DNA of 7,467 nucleotides. Source: Burkholderiaceae bacterium. Its GTDB lineage: Bacteria > Pseudomonadota > Gammaproteobacteria > Burkholderiales > Burkholderiaceae. Shown here piece by piece: positions 1 to 5,979 of the stretch (positions within the stretch are counted from its first letter, which is position 1; every line of letters starts with the position of its first letter). The notes beneath the pieces were generated by a model, which was not told where the DNA came from, did no database searches, and saw nothing but the letters and a program-made list of their open reading frames with translations. The translations under genes were made by a program, and so were the position numbers. The stretch spans positions 1-7,467 of the forward strand of contig JAKONS010000225.1 in NCBI GenBank assembly GCA_022701845.1. Reading direction: 5' to 3'.

Positions 1-1400
1 GGGACTGGTGCCTGGATTTCGTCTCGCGCGGCGGCCCGTCGCTGGCCGCCTACCCCGACTACCACCGGGTGTCGCCCGACGAGCACGGCATCTGGCGCCT
101 GACCGACAAGCGCCTGGCGCGCCGGCATCGCAGCAACATCGGCACCATCGTCAGCGACGCGTCGATGGTGGTGCAGATCAAGAACGGCGCCCGCCTCGGC
201 ACCATGGAAGAAAGCTTCCTGACGCGGCTGCAGCCCGGCGAATGCTTCCTCTTCGCCGGCCGGGTGCTGGAGCTGGTGAAGATCGAGCAGATGACCGCCT
301 ATGTCACCCGCGCCACCACCGGCCGGCCGACGGTGCCGCGCTGGAACGGCTCCCGCATGGCGATCTCGAGCGTGCTGGCCGGGTCGCTGGTCGAGCAGAT
401 GGCGCTGGCCGAGGAGAACCGGTTCGAGTCGCCGGAACTCAAGAACGTGCGGCCGCTGCTGGAGGTGCAGCAGCGCTGGTCGGCCCTGCCCACGCCCGGC
501 ACCCTGCTGGCCGAAACCCTGCGCACCCGCGAGGGCTGGCACCTGTTCCTCTATCCCTTCGCCGGCCGCCATGCCCACATCGGGCTGGCCAGCCTGTTCG
601 CCTGGCGCGCGGCGCAGCACGAGCCGGGCACCTTCTCGATCGCCATCAACGACTACGGCCTGGAGCTGATCAGCGCTACCCCGCGCGACTGGGCGGCGCT
701 GCTGCCCGACCTGATGCGGCTGGAAGCCGAGAACGGCCGCGCCGCATTGCTCGACGACGTGCTGGCCAGCCTCAACGCCACCGAGATGTCGCGCCGGCGC
801 TTTCGCGAGATCGCGCGGGTGTCGGGCCTGATCTTCCAGAGCCATCCGGGCGAGCGCCGCAGCAACCGGCAGCTGCAGGCCTCGTCGCAGCTGTTCTTCG
901 AGGTGTTCCAGAAGTACGACGACCAGAACATGCTGCTGCTGCAGGCCGACGAGGAGGTGCTGAGCCAGGAGCTCGACATCGCCCAGCTGTTCGGCAGCCT
1001 GCGCCGCATGGAGACCCAGACGCTGGTGATCAAGCACCTGGAGCGGCCGAGCCCGTTCGCCTTCCCGTTGATGATCGAGATGTTCCGCGAGAAGCTCACC
1101 AACGAGAACCTGGCCGACCGCATCGCGCGCATGGTGCTGCAGCTCGAGGACGCCGCCGACGGCCGTGCGCCGGATGCCGAAAAGGCCGCAGAGAAGCAGG
1201 AGCGCCGCCCCCGCCACGGCCCGCCCCGCGCCCGGCCGCCGGAGCCGCCCACCGCCGAGGAGCAGGCCGCCGCGGTGGCGATCCGGCGCGACCTGGATTT
1301 CTCGCTGACGCCGGTGGAAAAAGGCGAGAAAGGCGAGAGAGGCGAGCCGCGCAAGCCGCGCCGCGAGCGCAAGCCGTCGCGGCCGCTGCCGCTGCTGTGA
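1..1400 (+). CDS. Ligase-associated DEXH-box (Lhr-type) DNA helicase, C-terminal part
   Basis: This is the downstream part of a DNA-repair helicase, 5'-truncated by the window edge; the first full codon is at base 3 and 465 residues are visible, about half of the 800-850 usual for the family. The ATPase motifs lie upstream, outside the window. What remains matches the post-helicase winged-helix and beta-barrel regions of the bacterial Lhr-like, ligase-associated helicases. Recognisable stretches are ARRHRSNIGTIVSD (near 120-160), GTMEESFL and GECFLFAGRVLEL (near 200-275), VPRWNGSRM (near 330-360) and REGWHLFLYPFAGR (near 530-570). The family acts with an ATP-dependent ligase, a beta-lactamase-fold exonuclease and PdeM in DNA-damage repair. 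The GTG at 69 is internal because the frame stays open with family sequence before it. The last ~70 residues are a charged, proline-rich tail. It ends in a hairpin shared with the converging asparaginase gene. Family assignment is confident; the exact substrate is not known from sequence. Confidence 0.92.
   Translation, partial: DWCLDFVSRGGPSLAAYPDYHRVSPDEHGIWRLTDKRLARRHRSNIGTIVSDASMVVQIKNGARLGTMEESFLTRLQPGECFLFAGRVLELVKIEQMTAYVTRATTGRPTVPRWNGSRMAISSVLAGSLVEQMALAEENRFESPELKNVRPLLEVQQRWSALPTPGTLLAETLRTREGWHLFLYPFAGRHAHIGLASLFAWRAAQHEPGTFSIAINDYGLELISATPRDWAALLPDLMRLEAENGRAALLDDVLASLNATEMSRRRFREIARVSGLIFQSHPGERRSNRQLQASSQLFFEVFQKYDDQNMLLLQADEEVLSQELDIAQLFGSLRRMETQTLVIKHLERPSPFAFPLMIEMFREKLTNENLADRIARMVLQLEDAADGRAPDAEKAAEKQERRPRHGPPRARPPEPPTAEEQAAAVAIRRDLDFSLTPVEKGEKGERGEPRKPRRERKPSRPLPLL
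1320..1346 (+). repeat. Three 9-bp tandem repeats in the helicase tail
   Basis: Three consecutive copies of a 9-bp unit, AAAGGCGAG, AAAGGCGAG and AGAGGCGAG, lie in frame and encode KGE-KGE-RGE. They sit in the low-complexity, basic C-terminal tail of the helicase. The repeat is more A-rich than the surrounding coding DNA and could change in copy number by slippage without shifting the frame. Any such variation is inference. Confidence 0.75.
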
Positions 1401-1416
1401 GGCGCGCGGCGCCTCA
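1398..1416. terminator. Perfect inverted repeat spanning both convergent stop codons
   Basis: TGAGGCGC-GCG-GCGCCTCA is a perfect 8-bp inverted repeat with a 3-nt centre. The left arm begins with the TGA of the helicase gene, and the right arm ends with the TCA that is the asparaginase TGA on the other strand. Transcripts from either side would form the same GC-rich hairpin. No U-tract follows in either direction, so it is not a textbook intrinsic terminator. It may stabilise 3' ends or help a convergent junction stop transcription. Confidence 0.5.
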
Positions 1417-2409
1417 GATGTCGAACGCGGCCTGCAGCGCCGCCTGCCCCTTCACCCCGCGGTGCACCAGCAGCATCAGCAGCAGCCGCGCCTTCTGCGG
1501 GCTCAGGTCGCCGGACATCACCGCGCCGGCGTCGAAGGTGGTCTTGCCGCCGCCGACGAAGCCGTAGACCGGCATGGTGCGGCCGTTGGGCACGCGGCTG
1601 GCGACGACCACCGGCACCTCCCGCGACAGCGCGTAGCGCACCGCCTCGTACAGCGACACGTTCATGTTGCCCATGCCCACCGCCTGCACCACGATGCCGC
1701 CGGCGCCCTGGTCGACCGCGTAGCGCAGCAGGTCGCCGTCGGCGCCGCCGTACATCGCGACGATGTCCACCCGCGGCATCGCGGCCGCACCGATCGGCAG
1801 GTGCTGGCGGCGCAGGGGCTGGCGCGAGAACAGCACCCGGTCGTCCCAGACCGCGCCGAGCAGACCGAAGTCGCCGGACTTGAAGGTCTCCACATCGCCG
1901 GTGTGCGTCTTGGTGACGCTGCGCGCGGCATGGATCTGGTTGTTCATCGCCAGCATCACGCCGCGGCCGCGCGCGTCCGGTGCGGTGGCGATGCGGATCG
2001 CGTTGAGCAGGTTGCGCGGGCCGTCGAAGTCGCGCGAGGAGGCGTTGCGCTGGGCGCCGATCAGGACCACCGGCTTGTCCGACGCCACCGTCAGGTCGAG
2101 CCACCAGGCGGTCTCTTCCATGGTGTCGGTGCCGTGGGCGATGACCACGCCGGCCACCTCGGGCCGGGCCAGCGCCGCATCGACGGCGGCGCTCAGGCGG
2201 GTCCACCAGCCGGCGTCCACATAGTTGGCCGACATCTGCGAGAAGTTGAGGACCTCGATGGTGGCGTGGCGCGCGGCCTCGGGCACCGTCTGCATCAGGT
2301 CGTCGCCGGAGATCGCGGGCACCACGCCTCCGGTGGCCGGGTCGATCTTCATGGCGATCGTGCCGCCGGTGGCGATGAACTGGACGATGGGCAGGGTCGA
2401 CGGTGTCAT
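1414..2409 (-). CDS. L-asparaginase-family amidohydrolase (cytoplasmic, type II-like)
   Basis: This 331-residue protein belongs to the bacterial asparaginase/glutaminase family, which hydrolyses a side-chain amide to carboxylate and ammonia. Both catalytic threonine motifs are present: ATGGTIA (Thr17, equivalent to E. coli AnsB Thr12) and HGTDTMEETA (Thr94-Asp95, equivalent to Thr89-Asp90). Lys167 in VTKTHTGD matches Lys162, and Ser57 matches the substrate-binding Ser58. No signal peptide precedes the first motif, so it should act in the cytoplasm, unlike periplasmic AnsB. The residues 20-36 that form the active-site lid contain no tyrosine, so the lid Tyr25 of AnsB has no obvious counterpart, and the C-terminal loop with AnsB Glu283 is not conserved. 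Substrate may therefore differ from asparagine. The gene starts 5 bp after the transporter stop, with GGAAG about 10 nt before its ATG, so it is last in the operon. The family is certain; the substrate is open. Confidence 0.94.
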   Translation of the reverse strand: MTPSTLPIVQFIATGGTIAMKIDPATGGVVPAISGDDLMQTVPEAARHATIEVLNFSQMSANYVDAGWWTRLSAAVDAALARPEVAGVVIAHGTDTMEETAWWLDLTVASDKPVVLIGAQRNASSRDFDGPRNLLNAIRIATAPDARGRGVMLAMNNQIHAARSVTKTHTGDVETFKSGDFGLLGAVWDDRVLFSRQPLRRQHLPIGAAAMPRVDIVAMYGGADGDLLRYAVDQGAGGIVVQAVGMGNMNVSLYEAVRYALSREVPVVVASRVPNGRTMPVYGFVGGGKTTFDAGAVMSGDLSPQKARLLLMLLVHRGVKGQAALQAAFDI

Positions 2410-2414
2410 GGGTG

Positions 2415-3698
2415 TCAGGCTTCCAGGGGTTTGCGGGCGGTCTCGCGGGCGGCCAGCAGCGCGACCAGGGTCAGGCACAGCGCGACGCTGACATACCCCG
2501 AGATCCACAGCGTGCTGCCGGTCGATTTGAACAGTGTCGTGATGATCAGCGGTGCGAACCCGCCGCCCACGATGCCGGCCAGGGTATAGGCCAGCGAAGC
2601 ACCGGCATAGCGCACCCGGTTGGGGAACTGCTCGGTGACGAAGGCGGCCTGCGGGCCGAACATCATCGCGTGGATCTGCAGGCCGACCACCACCGCGATG
2701 GCGATCGCCACCGGGCTGGCGGTGTCCATCAGCACGAAGAAGACGAAGGACCAGACGATCGCCAGCAGCGCGCCGGCGATGTAGACCGGCCGGCGGCCGA
2801 CGCGGTCGGACAGCGCGCCGAAGAACGGCACGGTGAGCGCGTTGCCGAAGGCGCCGATCATGGTGGCGGTGAGCGCCACCGGCCGCGGCAGCTTCAGCAC
2901 GGTGGTCACGTAGGTCAGGGTGAACACCACCACCAGCGCGTACAGCACGTCGGAGCCGATGCGCGAGCCGCCGGCGATCAGCAGGCGGCGCCAGTGGCTG
3001 GTGAAGACCTCCTTGAGCGGCGTCTCGGCCAGCGCATGGTGCGACTGCAGCTCGGTGAAGACCGGGGTCTCGCTCACGCCGCGGCGCAGCCACAGGCCGA
3101 AGGCCACGATCACCGCGCTGGCCAGGAAGGGAATGCGCCAGCCCCACGACTGGAAGTCGTCGGCGCTCATGGTCATGGTCAGCAGGGTGATGAAACCGGT
3201 GCCCAGCAGCACGCCGCCCGACGGCCCCACCTGGGCGAACGAGCCGTTGCGCCCGCGCTGGTCCTGCGAGCCGTGCTCCATCGACAGCAGCACCGCGCCG
3301 GCCCACTCGCCGCCGATGGCCGCGCCCTGCAGGAAGCGCAGCGACACCAGCAGGATCGGGCTCCAGATGCCCCACGACGCATAGCCCGGCAGCAGGCCGA
3401 TGATGCCGGTGGCCACGCCCATCATCACCAGCGTGGCGACCAGCACCGCGCGGCGGCCCAGCTTGTCGCCCAGGTGGCCGAAGACGAAGCCGCCGAAGGG
3501 CCGCGAGACATAGCCCACGGCATAGGTCGAGAAGGCCAGGATGGTGCCGGTCAGCGGGTCGAAGCTGGGAAAGAACACCGCGTTGAAGACCAGCGCCGCC
3601 ATCAGGTTGTAGATGGTGAAGTCGTACCACTCGAGGATGGTGCCGACCGAGCTGGCCGCGGCCAGCCGGCCCATGCGGGGGGTTTGAAGTGCGGTCAT
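2415..3698 (-). CDS. MFS transporter, metabolite:H+ symporter (MHS/ShiA-ProP-like) family
   Basis: A 427-residue inner-membrane permease with about 12 hydrophobic segments. The N-terminal GTILEWYDF (residues 19-27) is the hallmark of the MHS branch of the major facilitator superfamily, which takes up organic acids and zwitterions such as shikimate, citrate, alpha-ketoglutarate or proline/betaine with protons. The signature loop between helices 2 and 3 is GHLGDKLGRR (74-83), with its second-half copy as DRVGRR (298-303). RFLQG (121-125), WRIPF (187-191) and EQFPNRVRYAGASLAY (356-371) are also typical. The start at 3698 puts MTALQTPRMG directly before helix 1; the frame is open further upstream but encodes only proline/arginine-rich shadow sequence. 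No Shine-Dalgarno is visible before this ATG. It lies between the barrel protein and the asparaginase, so it probably imports the operon's substrate. The substrate cannot be deduced. Confidence 0.93.
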   Translation of the reverse strand: MTALQTPRMGRLAAASSVGTILEWYDFTIYNLMAALVFNAVFFPSFDPLTGTILAFSTYAVGYVSRPFGGFVFGHLGDKLGRRAVLVATLVMMGVATGIIGLLPGYASWGIWSPILLVSLRFLQGAAIGGEWAGAVLLSMEHGSQDQRGRNGSFAQVGPSGGVLLGTGFITLLTMTMSADDFQSWGWRIPFLASAVIVAFGLWLRRGVSETPVFTELQSHHALAETPLKEVFTSHWRRLLIAGGSRIGSDVLYALVVVFTLTYVTTVLKLPRPVALTATMIGAFGNALTVPFFGALSDRVGRRPVYIAGALLAIVWSFVFFVLMDTASPVAIAIAVVVGLQIHAMMFGPQAAFVTEQFPNRVRYAGASLAYTLAGIVGGGFAPLIITTLFKSTGSTLWISGYVSVALCLTLVALLAARETARKPLEA

Positions 3699-3762
3699 GG
3701 TGATGGGATGGTGAGGAGGGTGACGGGGTTGGGGACGTAGGGGCGACGGACCGGAAAGCCGC
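3699..3762 (-). promoter_or_regulatory. C-rich, G-poor leader between barrel-protein gene and transporter
   Basis: This 64-base spacer is the only sizeable gap inside the four-gene unit. As mRNA it holds about 35 C and only 9 G, with no Shine-Dalgarno before the transporter ATG. Such an unstructured C-rich tract could be a Rho-utilisation site or an S1-dependent ribosome landing zone. Either role is inference from composition alone. Confidence 0.35.
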
Positions 3763-3771
3763 TCAGGCGGC
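3758..3771 (-). terminator. Small hairpin with T-run at the end of the barrel-protein gene
   Basis: Reading on the minus strand, GCCGC-CTGA-GCGGC is followed by TTT. The 4-nt loop holds the stop codon of the upstream gene. It may act as a weak attenuator inside the operon, or simply protect the mRNA. The stem is short and the T-run minimal, so confidence is low. Confidence 0.3.
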
Positions 3772-4428
3772 CAGTTCGCTGGCGTGGAGCTTCCAGCGCA
3801 GCGCATAGCGGGCGGTGGCGCCGGCCTCGCACGGCAGCGCCCGGTGCGCGGCCTCGACGGCGGCGGCATCGGCGGAGGCGTTGCCGCTCTCGATCACCAG
3901 CAGCGGCTGCAGGCGGCGGTCGGTGGTCGATTCCTTCGGCAGCGGGGTGCTCAGCGTGGCGTCGGGTTCCAGCAGGTAGCAGCGCACGAAGCCGGGGATC
4001 GCCGCGAGGCTGCGCACCGTGTCCTGCAGCGTCGCCGCGGCGACGTCGCCGGCCAGCGTCAGCACCGCCACCCGGCTGCCGCTGCCCTGGCCGGCCAGCG
4101 GCGTGACGGCGCAGACGCGCCGCATCGGGTCGAGCATGCGGTCCAGGTTGGCGACCGACCACGGCGTCTGCCGCCCGAAGGCCGCGCGGTAGGCGGGGGT
4201 GGTGAAGGCGCCCAGCGACTCGGTGCGGTAGAGCCCGAGGTAGCGGCGCCCGCCCTCGACCGACTCGTAGCGCGCCGCCGACACGAAGCCGGGAATGCGG
4301 GCGCGCTCCTCGACGTGTTCGTGGTCGTACCAGTCGTTGAAATCGGCATCGTCGGCGGCGGCCACGTCGGCGGCCACGAAAAGCATGCCCTGCAGGGGCC
4401 GGGCTTGGGTCTGGGTCTCGGTGTTCAT
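3763..4428 (-). CDS. Two-domain dimeric alpha/beta-barrel (EthD-like) protein of unknown function
   Basis: A 221-residue soluble protein with no signal peptide. The N-terminal half (about 12-107) shows the pattern of small dimeric alpha/beta-barrel, EthD-like proteins: a first strand GMLFVAAD, then DFNDWYDHEHVEERARIPGF (30-48), a short ARYE strand, RRYLGLYRTES (61-71) and a SPAY-like TTPAYRAAF segment. Such folds often bind aromatic or small carboxylate ligands, or act in ring-oxidation or isomerisation steps. The C-terminal half (about 119-215) looks like a second, degenerate copy: a new strand RVAVLTLAGD and AIPGFVRCYLLEPD parallels RIPGFVSAARYESVE, but the W-Y-x-x-E-H segment is gone. It starts 2 bp after the DUF2848 stop (TGA-TC-ATG), a sign of translational coupling. 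The fold class is moderately sure; no reaction can be assigned. Confidence 0.8.
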   Translation of the reverse strand: MNTETQTQARPLQGMLFVAADVAAADDADFNDWYDHEHVEERARIPGFVSAARYESVEGGRRYLGLYRTESLGAFTTPAYRAAFGRQTPWSVANLDRMLDPMRRVCAVTPLAGQGSGSRVAVLTLAGDVAAATLQDTVRSLAAIPGFVRCYLLEPDATLSTPLPKESTTDRRLQPLLVIESGNASADAAAVEAAHRALPCEAGATARYALRWKLHASELAA

Positions 4429-4430
4429 GA

Positions 4431-5117
4431 TCAGGCGACCACCGGCAGTACGGTGGCGAGGTATTCGTGGGTGATGCGCTGGCCGTCGCGTTCGTCGGCC
4501 AGCTCCATGCGGAAACGTTGCGCGGGGCGGATGCCGCCGATCACCGGCACCGTGCCGCAGGTCATGGCGAAGCCTTCGGCGGGCGCCGGCTCGCCTTCGG
4601 CCAGCCGGGCCAGCAGGTCGGCCGGTGCCAGCAGCGCCGACAGCCGTCCCTCCTGGTAGGGCACCCATCGGCCGCCTTCCTCGATCCAGGAGCGCAGCGT
4701 CAGCTCGTCCCAGTGGTCGGCCACATCGGACATGCGCCAGGCGGCGGTGGCGACCGGCTTCACGCAGGCCTGCTTCGACAGCGCCACGCTGTGGGTCTCC
4801 AGGCGGCGGTCGGTGTGGTCGGAGCCCACCGACACGAACATCTCGCCGGCGTGGAAGAACAGCAGCGGCTCGACCTCGCCCGAGGTTTCCGCGCCCACCA
4901 CCTCGACCTGCGTGGCCTGGGTGATCTGGTTGCGGGCCACCCGGTAGAACAGCGGAACGCTCGACGGGCGCGGCACCCCGATGGCTTCCAGTTCACCGAT
5001 GTGGTGCTCGATGGCGTGCAGGTCGCGGCCGGCCCAGCCGGCGATCACCAGCCGGTCGACGTCGATCTGTACCGGGAGGTGCGCCGGTTCGCGGGGAAGG
5101 GTGAAGGTCAGGGGCAT
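4431..5117 (-). CDS. DUF2848 family protein, first gene of the operon
   Basis: A 228-residue soluble protein that I recognise as the uncharacterised DUF2848 family. Typical stretches are DRLVIAGWAGRD (21-32), the HIGELEAIGVPRPSSVPLFYRV region (39-60), SGEVEPLLF (79-87), VSVGSDHTDRRLE (95-107) and SKQACVKPVA (114-123). The clustered acidic residues Glu81, Glu83, Asp100 and Asp103 followed by Lys115 and Lys120 recall the E-x-E...D...K metal site of fumarylacetoacetate-hydrolase-like enzymes. A lyase or hydrolase acting on an acidic keto compound is thus a guess only. The start at 5117 (MPLTFTL) is chosen because GGAG lies about 11 nt upstream; a longer frame to 5171 would begin inside the promoter. 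A good -35/-10 pair 27 bases or so upstream makes this the first gene of the unit that also encodes the barrel protein, transporter and asparaginase. Confidence 0.88.
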   Translation of the reverse strand: MPLTFTLPREPAHLPVQIDVDRLVIAGWAGRDLHAIEHHIGELEAIGVPRPSSVPLFYRVARNQITQATQVEVVGAETSGEVEPLLFFHAGEMFVSVGSDHTDRRLETHSVALSKQACVKPVATAAWRMSDVADHWDELTLRSWIEEGGRWVPYQEGRLSALLAPADLLARLAEGEPAPAEGFAMTCGTVPVIGGIRPAQRFRMELADERDGQRITHEYLATVLPVVA

Positions 5118-5145
5118 GGCGTCGAAAGCTCCGAATCGGTGCGTT

Positions 5146-5155
5146 GAGAAATTAC
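5146..5155. promoter_or_regulatory. Second operator-like sequence over the -10 box
   Basis: GAGAAATTAC matches the first ten bases of the palindrome (GTGAAATTTC) at 8 of 10 positions and lies exactly 11 bp to its left, one helical turn. It overlaps the leftward -10 box and the expected start point. It may be a lower-affinity site for the same regulator. Confidence 0.4.
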
Positions 5156-5179
5156 AGTGAAATTTCACCATGATTCCAA
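5151..5179 (-). promoter_or_regulatory. Sigma-70-type promoter for the DUF2848-asparaginase operon
   Basis: On the minus strand, TTGGAA (complement of 5174-5179, 4/6 to the -35 consensus) is followed after exactly 17 bp by TGTAAT (complement of 5151-5156, 5/6 to the -10 consensus). Transcription would begin near 5144, giving a leader of about 27 nt with GGAG before the ATG at 5117. The region is clearly more AT-rich than anything around it. No equally good promoter is seen for the divergent regulator; TTGAGA at 5144 with CATGAT 19 bp later is a weak candidate. Confidence 0.7.
5157..5168. promoter_or_regulatory. Perfect 12-bp palindrome, probable operator for the GntR/FCD regulator
   Basis: GTGAAATTTCAC is a perfect palindrome and falls wholly inside the spacer between the -35 and -10 boxes of the leftward promoter. 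A dimeric repressor bound here would block RNA polymerase. The adjacent divergent gene encodes a GntR/FCD regulator, a family that binds short palindromes in just this position. The site is not the classic FadR/PdhR-type TNGTNNNACNA, so the binding partner is inference from position and symmetry. Confidence 0.65.
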
Positions 5180-5190
5180 GCGAATTTCAT
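5179..5190. promoter_or_regulatory. Third operator half-site upstream of the -35 box
   Basis: GAATTTCAT repeats the right half of the palindrome (AATTTCA at 5161-5167 and again at 5183-5189) with a 22-bp shift, two helical turns, so it would face the same side of the DNA. It lies just beyond the leftward -35 box and in the untranslated leader of the regulator gene. Only a half-site is well matched. Confidence 0.35.
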
Positions 5191-5276
5191 GCCAGTGTTT
5201 TCCCGACCCGATGGCGTTAGGATGCGGCGCGGCCGCAGCCCGCGCGCCGCCCGCACCTGTCTCTCATTTCCCGTTC

Positions 5277-5966
5277 ATGCCCACCCCCGATTCCGCCACC
5301 GGCCGCCGCCGCGCCTCGCGCTCCGGCGAGTCGGCTCCCTCGCTCAACGAGGTGGCCTACAGCCGTCTGAAGGACGCCCTGGTGACGCTGGCCTACAAGC
5401 CCGGCGAATACCTCAACACGGCGCAGGTGATGGAGCGCTTCGACCTGGGCCGCACGCCGATCAACCAGGCCCTGCACCGCCTCTCGGCCGAGGGGCTGGT
5501 GCAGATCATTCCGCGCAAGGGCGCCATGGCGGCGCCGCTGTCGATCCACGATGCGATCGAGCTGATCGATGTGCGGCTGGCCAACGAGGTGCTCTGCCTG
5601 CGGCTGGCCGCGGCCGCCATCACCGATGCCGAGCTGCGCGAGCTCGCCGGCATCTCGGCCGAGTTCGAGCGCGCCGCCGCCGGCCAGCAGGGGGTCGCGC
5701 TGACCAACGCTGACCGGCGCTTCCACGAGCTGATCGCGCGCGCCTCGCGCAACGCGATCCTGCAGGACATCCTCGACGTGCTGCATGCGCGGGCGCAGCG
5801 TTTCTGGGCCATCTCGCTGTCCACCACCGGCCATGTGGAGGAAGTCATGGTCGAGCACCGCGCCATCCTGGCGGCGCTGCAGGCCCGCGACGCCGACGCC
5901 GCGGCCGAGGCGGTGAAGGCGCACATCCTGTCGTTCCGCGAATCCCTGCTGCGCCGGCCCGGCTGA
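5277..5966 (+). CDS. GntR-family transcriptional regulator with FCD effector domain
   Basis: A 229-residue cytoplasmic DNA-binding regulator. Residues 24-86 form the GntR winged helix: NEVAYSRLKDALVTLAYKPG, then the recognition region DLGRTPINQALHRL (56-69) and the wing QIIPRKGAMA. Residues about 93-222 form the all-helical FCD ligand domain. Its metal site is intact: Asp146 and His150 (DRRFHEL), His194 (VEHRAI) and His216 (KAHIL). FCD regulators usually bind small carboxylates through this metal and lose their operator on binding. It diverges from the DUF2848 operon across a shared control region with a palindromic site, so it probably represses that operon and perhaps itself. The ATG at 5277 gives the usual family length but has no clear Shine-Dalgarno; an ATG at 5211 and the GTG at 5157 in the same frame are alternatives, the latter inside the palindrome. 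The family is certain; the ligand is unknown. Confidence 0.93.
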   Translation: MPTPDSATGRRRASRSGESAPSLNEVAYSRLKDALVTLAYKPGEYLNTAQVMERFDLGRTPINQALHRLSAEGLVQIIPRKGAMAAPLSIHDAIELIDVRLANEVLCLRLAAAAITDAELRELAGISAEFERAAAGQQGVALTNADRRFHELIARASRNAILQDILDVLHARAQRFWAISLSTTGHVEEVMVEHRAILAALQARDADAAAEAVKAHILSFRESLLRRPG

Positions 5967-5973
5967 GGCCGGC
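5953..5973. terminator. Inverted repeat at the regulator stop codon
   Basis: GCCGGCC-CGGCTGA-GGCCGGC is a perfect 7-bp stem with a 7-nt loop that ends with the TGA of the regulator gene. It is followed by CGGTCTT, a poor T-run. It may mark the 3' end of the regulator mRNA and also lies at the end of the converging hydrolase gene. Because the sequence is so GC-rich, chance pairing is quite possible. Confidence 0.35.
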
Positions 5974-5979
5974 CGGTCT

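Noticed and set aside
1320..1346. Collagen-like G-x-y repeat in the helicase tail.
   Set aside because: Only three repeats and no proline-rich triplets follow in phase. It is a short charged repeat.
2410..3630. The asparaginase reading frame stays open upstream through the transporter gene, which could look like a 738-residue fusion protein.
   Set aside because: The upstream translation is arginine/alanine-rich with no family pattern, while another frame of the same strand encodes a clear MHS transporter. High GC removes stop codons in shadow frames.
2415..4659. Long plus-strand open frames opposite the transporter, barrel and DUF2848 genes.
   Set aside because: They are rich in His, Arg, Gln and Ala without domain patterns, as expected for antisense frames of GC-rich genes.
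5118..5171. 18-residue extension of the DUF2848 protein starting at 5171.
   Set aside because: It would begin upstream of the predicted transcription start. The ATG at 5117 has a GGAG at suitable spacing.
5157..5276. N-terminal extension of the regulator starting at GTG 5157.
   Set aside because: The start would lie inside the palindrome and promoter spacer and add 40 residues with no family match. The start at 5277 gives the usual length.
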